A program made the translations under genes and the position numbers. Source: Magicicada septendecula (taxonomy: Eukaryota; Arthropoda; Insecta; Hemiptera; Cicadidae). Taken from it: DNA of 64,000 bases. A model generated the notes under the pieces. It saw only the letters and a program-made list of their open reading frames with translations, had not been told where the DNA came from and ran no database searches. The DNA lies in NCBI GenBank assembly GCA_034769895.1, contig CM068367.1, forward strand, positions 119,511,927 to 119,575,926, written 5' to 3'. This document shows positions 13,494 through 26,015 of the stretch, piece after piece. The stretch's first letter is position 1; each line of letters opens with the position of its first letter.

Positions 13494-16327
13494 TGTAACA
13501 CCACAAAATGTTACATAACCAAAACACACACCAGAAGGGTAAATTATGACACTAATGTTATAAAGTGAATCATTGTAATGAATGTAACCAAGAAGAGAAG
13601 GGACCAGCATAGAAGAAAGAAGAGGAAGGGTCCCAAGATGCAGTGATGAATACACTGCATGACACTACAACCTAAAAACAATGACTGACTATGACTGATG
13701 GACATGCAAAGTTCACAAATAAGCTGTCAAGCGAGCCAGTTCATGACATTAATGTGTAGAGTCATGTAATTAATAAACTAAATAACCAATGACTTTAATA
13801 AAGTAATAACAATAACAGCATTCTTGCTGAAAATAGAAGAACTATGATGTATAAATAACAAAGACTATTACTATACTAGCTGTAGCCACAAAGCTATAAA
13901 AAGCTGGCTTTACCAACCAAGATGTAACATTGTAGAATAAGGATAATTGTAAACGGAAGCCTTATGCGTATAAGCAACTTCCTAATTAAATGAGATGTGA
14001 TTAGAAGTAATAAGAAACAGGTAATAAACCCTTGTACCATAACTGTATCTAGACCATGCATAAACGAGTTTATGTCAATAAATTAATAGGGAAACAGGAC
14101 CCCTAATGAACATTAAATTTACTGAATAGTAAAAATAACGAATGAGGTGTGAAATACCACACTCAATTAATATTGTATGCCTTTAAATTGAGTAGGCCAA
14201 GTAAAAATGTATTTAGAGAGTAAGGAATTGTCAGAGTTAATGTATTATCATAGTTATAATAAGATTTAATAATGTTCAGCTGTAAACAGCTTTTAATTGT
14301 AATAATGTATGTATTTTTATTCATGTAATAACGTTCAAAAGAGAACACAGGTGTAAATAACAAAATGTAAAAGATAGGGAAATAGTCGCATTTTGCATTA
14401 TTAGCAGACGACTATAAGAAACCATGTTTCAAAACACTATTTTTATGTATTGTCAGTGAAAGCTAGGTTCAAACCGGCATTAAGCCACATAAAAATAAAG
14501 AGCAAAGACTAAGCTTTAATTTGATGATAATAACTTAGAGATTGGTATTGTAATAATTTAATAGTGAGTGTTAGCATCATTTTTTAACCAGATTTAAGAA
14601 ATTGCCGGTGAAAACCAACAACGACAATTAGGTGAGAGAAGAGCGCCGGTGGCGGCTAACGAAAACATTACGTCACTGTAACGGAATTTTGTACCAATCA
14701 CAAAAGAGTTTACTCAGCGAGATTTGTCCCTAACAGTGATCTAAGACAGGGGTATATAATCAGAGAAACGCTGAAAAATTCGCATTCGCTTCCTTCATCA
14801 CGAGCTAAGCAGTTGCAGCTCGACGTTGTTTTATATTTTATTAATCTACTACAACACAATAGTAGTAAATACTTCAAATTTTATTAAAATAATTATTAAA
14901 AGGACGATTCATCGTACAAAAGTACATCGAAATTTAGTAGTGAACCTTTTTAGACAGTGTGTGTATTCAGAACAAGAAAATTTAACTTAACCTGTAAAGT
15001 AAACCACCCAGTATCAGTCAGAAGAGGGTCATTTCTCGTTCCAAGTGCGATTAAAGTGCAGTGGATTAGCGATCAATATAATCCGATCATTTAAGTGTTT
15101 ATTTTTAATCTATAAGATTAAAAAGCAAGGTAGTACAGTGACCAATTTTATTGTTTATCTGCCTTTCACTGATCGTTACTATCACACATTTGTACTGACG
15201 CAAAAACAATCAAACAATTAATAACGAACACTGTATTCATTTATTTAGAGGATTTAATAATCCGACGTAAGAATTTATGTGTTAGAATTAGTTATTATAA
15301 TATTAATTAGAATCTAAGCAGACGAAATTATCGTTAACCTAAAATATAATTGCAAGTTTTTAAAGAGGCCAAAAATGAATTACTATCATAGTAATATCTA
15401 GTAAAAGTAATTTAATAATGTTCTATTTTGTATTTCCAAGAACTTACCCTTGAGGTACTTAGTCAAATAAGAGTAAAATTTTGTTAATAAACCTAAGAGT
15501 CTTTATATTGTTCTTAACTGAGCTAGACCAGATAGCAGACGGATACTTTGAAATCCGTACTGTATTATTGTAAATGTATTTTTATTCAATTTGATTTTTG
15601 AGGGTATAATAAACCCATAATGTTATACAGCATAACCTTTGTGTTCAATTATTTCAATTTAGATAAGTAAACCTCAGTATAGCATACACTGAGGTACATT
15701 TGAAACAGAAATTTTTCAATACACTATTTGGATTATTTTAAATGCCATAAGCATTTAAACAACAGAAAAAGTGAACACATACAATATCAAATTTAGAAAT
15801 TTGTTTTTATGGGAACTTTTCTTGAAGAAAACCCATATGGCGCCCACATAACCTTCAAGGTGCTATAAAACCTTGATTATAAAATATAAACTGGTCAAAA
15901 TAACCTTGACAGTTTATTCAGTGGCGGTGAACGTCTGAACATCGAGTACGACAACCAGGTACGTGAAAAGTGTTCTTTATATTAATTTATTTGTCCAGAC
16001 AATACTTGACTTTGGCTTACACTGATGACATTTTTTCACAGAAGAGAAGTTCGACTTCAAGTTTGATGCTACCGTTACATTCATTAACAGACCAGCAAAT
16101 TATTATTTTATCCATAATAAGTTATCACACTATAATTAAATAAATCATAATTATCAATTATCATAAAAGATAATTACTGCATGTAATACACGAGAATCCA
16201 TTAAACAACACAATCGATAATTAAATCTATAAATTATATATCAAATTTTATAGAGGGGGATTTCGTTTTATTACAAAGTGGTGCTCACAACAGTGGAGCA
16301 TCATCATCATCTATTCGTTTAATTACA
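13494..16327 (+). repeat. 3' LTR of element A
   Basis: This is the second copy of the LTR at 3857-6521, beginning TGTAAC after the polypurine tract and ending ATTACA before the ATAT target duplication. At 2834 bp it is longer than its partner by one internal block of about 170 bp. A TATA box is at 14753-14759. Confidence 0.92.
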
Positions 16328-16578
16328 ATATTTATTGGTTTAATAGGAGTGCTGTCACGGAAATTATGCAGTTTCTACGTAAAAACATATTCTGCACGTA
16401 AAAAAAAAACAAAAATTCTCAATCTAGTGGTGGTGCCACGGCACCGGTGGCACCTTCGTTGGACACGCCTATGATGATAATATAATTTAGACATACAGTA
16501 CTTGTATCCTGAGACCAAATGCAAGAAGTTTTACTGAATTAACACAAAAGTGTGACATCCTATTACCAATCAAATAAT
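16328..16578. other. Right end of hAT, TSD, and 97 bp of flanking intron
   Basis: Bases 16328-16473 are the hAT remainder to the right of the nested LTR element, ending in the terminal inverted repeat. Bases 16474-16481 are the 8-bp target duplication. The rest is featureless AT-rich DNA. Confidence 0.75.
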
Positions 16579-18061
16579 TGTAACACCTTAGAATAACTAC
16601 TATCAATATTCTGTAAAGGATAATGATCCCAAAATTAAATATATAATTAAGAGTTAATTTAAATTATATAACACCATATAGTGCACGAACTATGGGTGAA
16701 TCTAAAGAGTATAATTCAAGGGAATAACTGTATAAAAAACACTAACAATAATAACCAGAAGTTGTACTGGTTAACTAAGATGAATAAGTAACACTATTCA
16801 TGAGTAATTCAATAGAAATAAACGAAACACTTGTAAAACTAACTTGGGTGATAATAGGCCTAAAGGGAGCCTAGAGACTGGTACTAAATATTATATGCTG
16901 AACAGAGTATCAGATTAAACCATCTGTAGTTAACTCATTAGATAGACTAGACACCAAGTAGTAACCCAGAATGTAAACATTATAAACAATGGATTCTAGG
17001 ATTACAAGCAGAATAAACATAAGGCCTAGGTGTGCCAAACACCATGTATTTTCATAACAAAGATATATAAATAAGACATTAATTAAACTAGACAATGATG
17101 ACCAGTATTTGAAAGGAATACTTAAGATTAAGTGTGTAATGTAAAACAATACTAAAATACCACCATTCAATTATAATAAGTAAAAATAAATCATGTTACT
17201 AAGGGCAGATCAAAGCATAGTATCAAAATTAGTGATGTGTTAATGTGTTAACCATTAAGGGATCAGAATATGACCCAATAACAGAAATGGACTGTATGTA
17301 ATGGAAACAAGTACTAGTAAAATCGAATTGTAAATAAAATAAATATAAGTTAGATTTTAATACAAAACATTGTAAGAGACCTAAGTATAACAGTGATCTT
17401 TATCTAACATGAACCGAATTATGGCTTGTGGGGTATCGAAATATCCGAAAAGACAATTGCAATCGATTGACAAGGTTAGATTAGAACTCCCAAGTACCAT
17501 AAGGAAGTTAAATGAATTTAAAAATATTTGTATAAATTGTGATAAAATATTAAACATCTTTTTCATAGTCTCCACCCCAAAAATAGACGCTATCTTAGAA
17601 AGCGGATGGGGTGTCATCGCGCTTTCAACCATCAAATTGGTTATAGCAAAGCTTGGCCCGAAACAGACGCCAACACGGAGCATCATTATTGTACGATCAA
17701 CTCAGGAGACAAGGCGAGAGTTACCGGCGACAGAAGAGGAGAGAGAATCTAACCTGTGCGGGCGTCGAATGTAATGTTTGGGTCGACATAACCCAAAAGT
17801 TTTAAAAGGTTATTAACCAATTGTAATAAATACAGTATCAGTGGAGTGACAGCGTGATTCGATTGCATAGTGTACAATCCCATGCAATCGCAGGATTTTA
17901 AATAAAATAAAAGAAAAAAGGGAGTATAGTGACTTTAATAATTTTAAGAAAAGTAGGAAATGAACCATCCTATTAACATGTGTAGCATAAGGCAGTCTAA
18001 CTGAACATTGAAGAGGCACTCAAACCTCAATCAGTCAATGAATAAATTTACTAGTAATAAG

Positions 18062-18164
18062 AATCACTATGTTGTCTTTGGTATTGACGAACGCTTTTGG
18101 CAGTCAAGCCATCTTCAGGTCATTTACCAAGCGCTCGTCAATACCAAAGACAACATAGTGGTTT
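18062..18164. repeat. Inverted repeat with arms of about 35 bp
   Basis: AATCACTATGTTGTCTTTGG and its continuation at 18062-18096 are mirrored at 18129-18164, with a 32-bp loop. The loop, read on the minus strand, contains CTGAAGATGG and then AAAAGCG, distantly like the Penelope-type ribozyme ends elsewhere in this window. It may be a diverged foldback inside the LTR fossil. Confidence 0.6.
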
Positions 18165-18942
18165 GTATAAAATTACTAGTAGAAATATTTGAGACCACTA
18201 ACACTCCAATATAACAATAAATTAATAAGAATCAATAAATGTTATTAACCCTAAGTTATATTATGAAATATTAACAAACATTAGAAGGACGTTATGCCTT
18301 CCAGAACTTATAATTTTCAATTCTTATTTTAAACCAGTTAATGATTTAAGAGAGATAATAATTTATATTCTTAGGTATTATCCAATATAGGTTATAAGAT
18401 GATTGTTTTTACACACGTAATGCATTCATAATTTTCGTAGATTAGAATTTTATTAATTGTTAAGAGTTATTCTTTTCCTTAAGTTAATTGGCTCGATAAA
18501 GATACGCCAATCTAACCTAGATGTTGGCGCAAGCCGTCTTTTAAAGTTTTATGTAATTAATTACGATTTTATTTACTCATTGTAATCACTTTCCTACTAA
18601 GCAGTTTTAATAGTTGTGTTATCTTAGCATTTAGTATCTTGCAGACTAAAAGAACTCATGTTTATTAATAATTATTTCAAAACAAAAACATCGTGGAGTA
18701 TGATAGCTACGAAGTCAGCTTAACCACCCTGAGATTTTAAGAGATTTCTTCATGAATACAATCATTAATGTAAAGTTAAATATTATTGTTTCAATTGTTT
18801 GAAGGAGGAAAGTCATGAGTAGTGACAAGGAATAAATTGTATTTCCACAAATTACCTAGAGCTCGAACCAGTTATTTCATTAGAGTAGACATTTTCAGGC
18901 TAAGCGGATGGTGTGCTACAGTTGGCACCACTTATAGAGCCC

Positions 18943-18943
<1 letters not shown>

Positions 18944-19033
<90 letters not shown>
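18944..19033. repeat. (GA)n microsatellite
   Basis: About 45 uninterrupted GA units lie within the LTR fossil. Confidence 0.98.
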
Positions 19034-19037
<4 letters not shown>

Positions 19038-19366
19038 AAATTCAATTCATATTTAGATAATCATCTCTACAACAACGCGAGATCCAGGACACTACACCAA
19101 GTAAGTACTTCCATGATAAACATGTTATGATTTCAGGGAGCATCTACTCAGCCGGTTCGTCTCTACTAGTGAAGAATAAACACACCTCTAATTAACTGAG
19201 AAATACGACTACTCGTGAACCATTAAAAATATTATCTTCAGACATGAATCTATTTAAATACACAACCTAATAATAATAAATTCACTTCGAACCAATTTTA
19301 ATAAATATTACAAAATGGCACCGCAACTTGGGGCTTAAATCAGGAACAGATTTTATCAGGGTTACA

Positions 19367-20356
19367 AAGTGGCGATCCCAAGGCGAGATTTAACGGTAGA
19401 TTTCCCGACGAGTTATAAAAATTGACGCAACCAACGTGTGGCTTTTAACCCATACAAGTAATTAAGAGATATTAAAATAGATAGTTCCAATGGTGATAAG
19501 ATTCTGATTATTATGAATGAAGTGGATTATTTGTGTGAAACATTAACAAACAAAGTGATGAAATGCCAGACATTCTCAGTCAATAATGGTTTTAGAAAGG
19601 CAAGTTATAATATGAGGAATAACAAACAGCCATTGTGTTTAGAAAGGAAAGTTTTTAACCAATTTGTGTTTCCCTTGTTATTTTTGGATCAGAACCATAG
19701 ACAAAGAATACGAGAATGATACAAAAAGTGCAGGGAAAATTACTATCATGGAAATTACTATGCTAGTAATAAAATGTTAGGTTTTATTGTATATCACTTC
19801 ACAACTAAACTGTACTGAACACAGTATGGCCAATATGAAATAAAACATTTGGATAGTGGTGCAATCTGGCTGTCACACCCTAATGTCTGGCAACTCGTAA
19901 GGGAAAATTTTTCCATATTGTGCTTTAGGCTTCTGCAGATTAGGTGATGTTTCAACATATTGGTGATGTCTTCTGCTGGACACCATATATTCTCTACCTC
20001 CAAAAGAACGCGCGTGTGTGTGTGTGTGTGTGTTTGAGAGCATGCGTGTAACTATGTAACTCATATATAATGAGCATGTTTTCTGCCAATCTGTTTAGTT
20101 ACAGTATATGCAATTTGCGGTAATTACATATGACTACGTGACATACAGCTGCAGCATATCTCACGTCTCCTCTCCAAGATTCCTGTCGCCACCACCCAGT
20201 AAGAATATCAGCCTCACTATAACACACAAATGTACATAACAACCATACAGTATAAAGAGTTCTTGAGTTAAGTTACCATACCTTGGCATAGTAAATTACA
20301 ACAAAAAATCTACACAAGTCTGCCAATAAAATTTTATTACCCATATACAAACATAC
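19367..20356. other. Intronic sequence with leader fragment and short (GT)n
   Basis: The first 90 bases look like element leader. A 68-codon frame at 19513-19719 matches nothing I recognise. A (GT)n run is at 20011-20033. No iduronidase exon is visible here; the next expected exon, which would start with the nucleophile motif, is absent. Confidence 0.5.
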
Positions 20357-20491
20357 TCATTTACAATCGGTATTTTGCGAAGGTGTGGATATTTCTTTGA
20401 AATATTGTAGTACAGCTGTAATGTCTCACTGATCACCTGCAATGGAGCACCACCTCCTTTCTTGTGAAATGTTATGTAGTCTATGTCACAC
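20357..20491 (-). CDS. Idua: Alpha-L-iduronidase, internal exon
   Basis: The exon is 135 nt, bounded by acceptor TTGCAG (just above 20491) and donor GTATGT (just below 20357). It encodes CDIDYITFHKKGGG...KKYPHLRKIPIVN, matching the mammalian IDUA stretch LDYISLHRKG...LFPKFADTPIYND. IDUA is a lysosomal GH39 hydrolase removing terminal iduronate from dermatan and heparan sulfate. The exon begins in phase needing two preceding bases, supplied by the AT that ends exon 26016-26187, and ends with two bases of a codon. The next exon should begin (D)EADPLVGW with the catalytic nucleophile, but it lies beyond the window. Exon and gene assignment are firm. Confidence 0.93.
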
Positions 20492-21502
20492 CTGCAAGCA
20501 ATTCACAGTAATATAATTTTTTTCTTTCCTCTTTTATTCTACAGTCAAATGTGAAACTCAAAGAAGTTAAATTTTCAGACAATAAAAATGTGATAAATTA
20601 AAATCGCTATGTGTTTATAAAATGTTATGCTTCCAAAATACATTGAATAGTGTTACAAATATTAAATGGCATTCTAAAATTGACATTAAAGAAGACTAAA
20701 GCACTAGGCCTAAATGTCTTCGTTGAGCAATGTTTAGTGAAGCATTTTTTTAAATCATGGTACTGTATTAAGATCAGCAATCTATATATATTTTTTAATT
20801 TCAGCTGTGAATCCAGCTGCATTGCATGTTTGAGCAATATGGGGTTACAATGCCAATGAATACCAGGAAGAAATTAATTCTAATCTAATTCTCCAGGATA
20901 TTTGTATGTAGATTTATAACCCATGCCTAGAATAATGAAAACTACAGGCTGGTAAAAACAAAGTAACAGCTCCTGAATTGTAGTATAGGAGCAAAATGGT
21001 GTCAAAACCCATGATTAGTGCAATACAAAAGTCATAAGGAATTAAAGATTACATGAACCATGAAACAAAGGAAGAATATAGGCGAAGAAGGCATGCTTAA
21101 AAGTCATACAAGAAAGCAGGAAAAACATGACTGGTTGCCTAATTACGCATTACAATTGGTCTCTGACTTTATGTGAGGAATGGATTGAGGAACAAGAGGA
21201 TTTCATTGCACAAACAATATGTTTAAATAAAAAGGCTGCTGAATAGGTAAAAGTTTCACTGGCTGTTCCCCATGAACACTTATCAATGAAGGTGCAGGAA
21301 AAATGACAACTATTATTTAAAACAAAGTATGTAACAAACAAAAATAGGAAAGAATAAAAGAAATTTGTGGAAAACTAGAGGGAAAGTCCATTACTATTCA
21401 CTGTGAATATATAATTATTCATCATCATGAATTACCAATTAGTCTGTTAAATAATGTTTAAATTCTTAGATTTTGTTGTCCATGATGTATTTGTGTGTTA
21501 TC
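20492..21502. other. Intron of iduronidase, no gene seen
   Basis: AT-rich DNA without a credible exon. Bases 21283-21365 are a diverged copy of 25853-25932. From about 21468 a leader-like sequence (AGATTTTGTTGTCCATGATG) precedes the inverted repeat at 21503; the same leader occurs at 24030 and 26290. Confidence 0.5.
21283..21365 (+). repeat. 80-bp block duplicated at 25853-25932
   Basis: TGAAGGTGCAGGAAAA and about 65 further bases are shared with 25853-25932 at roughly 80-85% identity by eye. The two copies flank the inverted-repeat/LINE cluster, suggesting an old duplication or a shared repeat. Confidence 0.65.
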
Positions 21503-21580
21503 ACTAACTAAAATATATTATTATAACATGGAACACAATTATTTTAGATCAACATTTTTTTAATTGTTAACTCACTGCCT

Positions 21581-21613
21581 GAACCAGCTTTCACTCATTA
21601 TGAGTTTCATCAG
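21581..21613 (-). ncRNA. Hammerhead-like ribozyme core, left arm
   Basis: On the minus strand CTGATGA is followed by a 5-bp stem (ACTCA/TGAGT, loop TAA) and GAAA, then GCTGGTTC, which can form a short stem III ending in UUC. This is the order of a hammerhead core. Penelope-like elements are known to carry minimal hammerheads. Confidence 0.55.
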
Positions 21614-21796
21614 AAGCTGAATCATTTCACTGAGGCAGACCACACATGTACAAACATTAACAACAACATGGAAATTCTACTACCTGACAACACAACAAAA
21701 CATGCAGAAAAAATGTGAACTAAGGGAGTTCAGAGAGAAACACGCAAGCACGTCTCACCCCACCAAGCAGTTTACAGTCATACTCAAAAGTCTGTC

Positions 21797-22055
21797 ATTT
21801 GAATGTATGTTTCCCATCTGTGAATATCGTGAGCGTCGATTTGCGTTACAAGTACTAGGCTAATATTTGTGCGTGTTCATGTTACAGAGGTTGTTATTTA
21901 TATTTACTAACTGCAAGTATTGTGAGTGTCGATCTGTGGTATAATTAATATTTGTGTGTTCGTGTTACAGATTTCGTCACTTGAATTTATGTTTATTAAC
22001 TATGAGTATTGTGACTGTCGATTTGGATTAGGCCTTTAATTAATATTTGTGCGTG
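21797..22055 (+). repeat. Tandem array, three copies of about 90 bp
   Basis: Units share the order TGTGAATATCGTGAGCGTCGAT, or a close variant, then AATATTTGTGCGTGTTCATG and TTACAG. Starts are near 21797, 21890 and 21975. The copies have diverged, and their function is unknown. Confidence 0.7.
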
Positions 22056-22344
22056 TAAACCCGACAGAAGTATTTAAACTTGAACTTTTTATACAGTATA
22101 ATTTCCAGACTTTTAACACCACACTTGACATATAAAATTTAGAACACCGTGGAATGTGACAATACAAGAGTTAAATAATAGTTCATAATCAACTCCGAAA
22201 TTAAAATTCATTAACTGTAGAACTGAAAGATGACAAGTAACAAAGAAAGCCCTTTATTTTTCTTGACGAGACATTCATCCATCCCACTTACACAGTGAAC
22301 AAGTGTTGGTAGGATCCTACAACTAGTGGAGTTTAAAAAAATAA

Positions 22345-23102
22345 TAGTACTGGACAACGCTGGATCACTGTTCATGCATGTTGGGAGAAAGGGTTCATTC
22401 CTGAAGCCTTACTTATGTTCAAGTCTCAAACTGCAAGTGGAGACTACCACCACGAGATGAATTTTAAAACTTTTTCCTGATGGGTTAAGGAAAAACTGTT
22501 GCCAAACCTTCCAGAAAAGTCTTTAGTTGTTATGGATGCATCACACCACAGTGTACAAGAAAACAAACCGCCAACTACAGCTTCTCGAAAAGCGGACATC
22601 CTGGAGTGGCTAAGAAAAATGGGAGTCAGTTTTTCAGAAGATATGGCGAAAAGGGAATTATTGTAAATAGTTCGTTTTCAAAAGCCATCACCAACATATA
22701 AAATAGATATGACTTTTAAATGAAAATGGCACAAAGTGATAAGATTACCTCCATACCACTGCAACCTGAATGCCATTGAGTACGTGTGGAACATATGTTA
22801 AGGGACAAGTAGCAAAATTCAACGTCGATCAGCAAGCAGGTGATATTAAAAACCTCACCAAAAATGTTAATGCTTCTATTTCAAAAAGTGACTGGTAGAA
22901 AGCTATAGGCCTACAGCATGTAAAAAGTGAGGAAGCTAAGTACTGGGAAACTGATGCTTTGATGGAAGACGAGATAGAGAAGATTATAATATCGGTTGGG
23001 GGAGAAGAATCTTCTGACACTTCAACTGATACAGACGACGACAGTGAATGGTTTAGTAATTTATCGGATGGATGTGAAATGTCTGGAGTTGAATTAGAAT
23101 AG
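22345..23102 (+). pseudogene. IS630/Tc1-mariner (DD82E-type) transposase remnant
   Basis: The translation contains ITVHA.WEKGFIPEALLMFK, then PNLPEKSLVVMDASHHSVQ, ADILEWLRKMGVSFSEDM, LPPYHCNLNAIEYVW and an acidic tail. These align along the length of the transposase at 28439-29836 (LIIVHA..GFVPNALLVFK, PNLPANSVLVIDNASDHN, HPPYHPELNPIEMMW). Several stops and frameshifts interrupt it and the N-terminal half is missing. The D-to-E spacing is close to 82, as in the other copy. It is a different subfamily member, older than the 28439 copy. Confidence 0.8.
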
Positions 23103-24027
23103 AATGCCACTTAATATGAAAACTGTTTCAGTGCTTTCACAACATAAATTTTGTGTTGAGTGAAGTAAGTTCAACTATTTTTTTTCTACTAATTATTTAC
23201 AATGTTATGTTTTTTCTGGTACAAATTAGCATGTGCATTTTTATTTATTTCTCGCAGTATTATGTTTTAAAAAATACGACAAAGTTATAGTTTTAGCGAT
23301 ATAATTGTTTGAAAGACACTTGAATGCAACTTCTTAAGATACGCTTCTAAAAATTTCATCAAGGTAAGATTTTTCCATTATTTATTAAATGGTAATTTAA
23401 TTCACAACCACGAATTAGTAGTGATAATAATTCTGTCTTTAATACTAACGAATAACACACAATAATTAGTACATGGGCATTATAGCCAAACTGAGAACTA
23501 CAAAAAACGTAAAAACCAGTGTCATTACTTCATTTTTTACATGAAGTTCCAAACAAATACAGTCATGATTTACTTATCGATACCGATCATTGTTGTTTTG
23601 TATGTAAAACTTGTTCTATTGGAAACCTGTTCTATAACAAAATCAGTCATTTTGTTTGAAATATTTCTCTTACATATCCCACCATAAAAACTATTATGAA
23701 AGCAACTTTGTAAATTGTCTTTGACGGAAATAACTTACCTGATCCACAACAATAACGCCCTACCCTTTACCAATATACCGTTATTGCTTTGTAAGATTAG
23801 CCACTTTGTTCAGACTTATTAATACCTACCGACTTGTCAACCTGTCCTCTGTAAAACAACCTATTTCCAATTACTACCTGTCCGTTTTGTTATTAGGGTA
23901 TTATTAACAAACACACACATCATTAACAAGTGAACGGTCACTAACGGTTTAACGAGAGAGCCAATTTCATGAAGTCCTATTATGTATTGAGTTTTAAGTT
24001 GCCTAAAAAATGTTAATAAAAAAATAT
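23103..24027. other. Noncoding stretch inside the inverted-repeat pair
   Basis: AT-rich sequence after the transposase remnant; no frame, RNA gene or repeat recognised. Confidence 0.4.
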
Positions 24028-24198
24028 TAGATTTTGTTGTTCATAGCGTGGTCAAGTATCAGTAATAGGTAAGTCACTATTTCCGACCATGGAACACTTA
24101 TTTGCAAATTAAATACTAAATTGAATAATACAGTGATAACTTTAAAGAATAATTAAAATCAGATTAAAATATGTAATTTTAATCTGATTTTAATTATT
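24028..24198 (+). repeat. Penelope-type leader/pLTR fragment ending in a 51-bp palindrome
   Basis: TTAGATTTTGTTGTTCATAG at 24028 repeats the leader seen at about 21468 and 26290, and CCATGGAACAC at 24087 matches the left arm at about 21533. A near-perfect palindrome (AATAATTAAAATCAGATTAA and its mirror, 5-bp loop) follows at 24148-24198. No hammerhead core is visible here. Confidence 0.5.
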
Positions 24199-25316
<1,118 letters not shown>

Positions 25317-25370
25317 CAATCTATTGAATGACAGATGCTCTCCTATGGACAGTGCTCCTAGCAGCAGCCT

Positions 25371-25403
25371 CTGATGGAGCTTGTAATATGCAAAAACTTG
25401 TTC
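25371..25403 (+). ncRNA. Degenerate hammerhead-like core, right arm
   Basis: CTGATGG...ACTTGTTC occupies the place of the left-arm core. The core base changes (GATGG, no clean GAAA) suggest it is inactive. Confidence 0.35.
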
Positions 25404-25504
25404 AGGCAGTGAGGTAACAATTTTTATCTAAAATACTTTTGTTCCATGTCATAATAATATATTTTAGTTAGTACTCATATTTATTTTAAATATCAGATTA
25501 AAAT

Positions 25505-25843
25505 AATAATTTTTAAGGCCAAGCCAGTCACATCCAAGTGGCTTAAATAAGATTTCTTAGGCATGTGACAGGGTATACTCTCCATGATCACAGAAGAAAC
25601 ACAGATATATGGCAGGAACTGAATATTATGAGTATACTCAACAGGATCGCACAGTATCAGCTGAATTGGAGGGAACATCTTTGCCGAATGGATGACTGCC
25701 GTATCTCCAAACAACACTGGAACTATAAGCCGAGGGGACAGAGAGGTGTGGGATGTCCGAGGAAGCGCTGGAGTGACCAGCTCTAAACTTTGCCTATTTG
25801 AGACCAGAACAAACCGTCCTTGGTTTAATCCGTGAAGATGATG
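25505..25843 (+). mobile_element. 5'-truncated LINE (non-LTR retrotransposon) 3' end
   Basis: A 10-bp target duplication AGATTAAAAT flanks it at 25495-25504 and 25844-25853. The 3' end is GTGAAGATGATG, without a poly(A) tail. A second copy of the same 3' end, truncated further, lies on the minus strand at 53244-53368. Insertion was by target-primed reverse transcription, with loss of nearly all of the element. Confidence 0.85.
25547..25786 (+). pseudogene. LINE ORF2 C-terminal fragment
   Basis: The open frame reads FLRHVTGYTLHDHRRNTDIW, then QYQLNWREHLCRMD, KPRGQRGVGCPRKRW and a stop. GYTL.DH.RN...LNWREHL.RM and KPRG.R..G.P.KRW are the usual tail of insect LINE ORF2 proteins, distal to the reverse transcriptase. 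Everything upstream is missing. The ORF ends about 55 bp before the element's 3' end, consistent with a short 3' UTR. The clade cannot be fixed from this much. Confidence 0.85.
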
Positions 25844-25852
25844 AGATTAAAA

Positions 25853-25932
25853 TGAAGGTGCAGGAAAAGCGACAAATATTATTTTTAAAAAAATATGTAA
25901 TAAACAAAAATAGCAAAGTATAAAACAAATTT
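25853..25932 (+). repeat. Second copy of the 80-bp block at 21283
   Basis: See 21283-21365. This copy directly follows the LINE target duplication. Confidence 0.65.
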
Positions 25933-26015
25933 ATTCTTGAAGTTTTACTGTCCCATAGTAAATAATACTTTTACACTACATATTTGTAAATGTTCACAAT
26001 TAGCAGGTTATACAC

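Larger units (their letters stand above)
3857..16327 (+). mobile_element. Ty3/gypsy LTR retrotransposon fossil (element A), nested in hAT
   Basis: The order is 5' LTR (3857-6521), primer-binding site, gag region (6605-8551), pol region (8548-11916) with protease, reverse transcriptase, RNase H and integrase in Ty3/gypsy order, a 1.6-kb noncoding stretch, polypurine tract (13480-13493) and 3' LTR (13494-16327). A 4-bp target duplication ATAT flanks it at 3853-3856 and 16328-16331. No env-like frame is seen. The LTRs are unusually long and align almost base for base by eye, so insertion is fairly recent. Coding is broken, with roughly half a dozen breaks. It is related to element C at 33974-50912 by pol similarity. 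Confidence 0.92.
282..16473 (-). mobile_element. hAT DNA transposon (ZMYM1-like), split by a nested LTR element
   Basis: The ends are short inverted repeats: CGTAGGCGTGT at 282 and CATAGGCGTGT read inward from 16473. They are flanked by a perfect 8-bp direct repeat ATGATAAT at 274-281 and 16474-16481, the length expected for hAT elements. The transposase lies on the minus strand at 825-3180. The LTR element 3857-16327 sits in the 5' noncoding part. Removing it and its 4-bp duplication leaves a hAT of about 3.7 kb, with its right end preserved at 16328-16473. A G-run and GC-rich stretch at 331-358 lies just inside the left end. The coding region is broken, so this copy is not autonomous. Confidence 0.9.
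16579..19366 (+). mobile_element. LTR fossil related to element A (LTR plus primer-binding site)
   Basis: The stretch starts TGTAACACC, as element A does, and ends GTTACA followed by AAGTGGCGATCCCAAGG. That repeats the LTR-end/PBS junction of element A (ATTACA, AAG, TGGCGACC). Its length, 2.79 kb, matches the long LTRs here. A leader fragment resembling the start of A's internal region continues to about 19455 (CCAACGTGTGGCTTTTAA), after which recognisable element sequence stops. No partner LTR is in the window. Coding parts are absent. It is older than element A judging by low similarity. Confidence 0.6.

Noticed and set aside
17381-17774. Overlapping frames of 101 and 121 codons on both strands
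   Set aside because: No domain is recognised; they lie within an LTR fossil and mirror one another, so they are probably chance frames.
18822-19130. 102-codon frame rich in Arg-Glu
   Set aside because: It is made by the (GA)n tract inside an LTR fossil.
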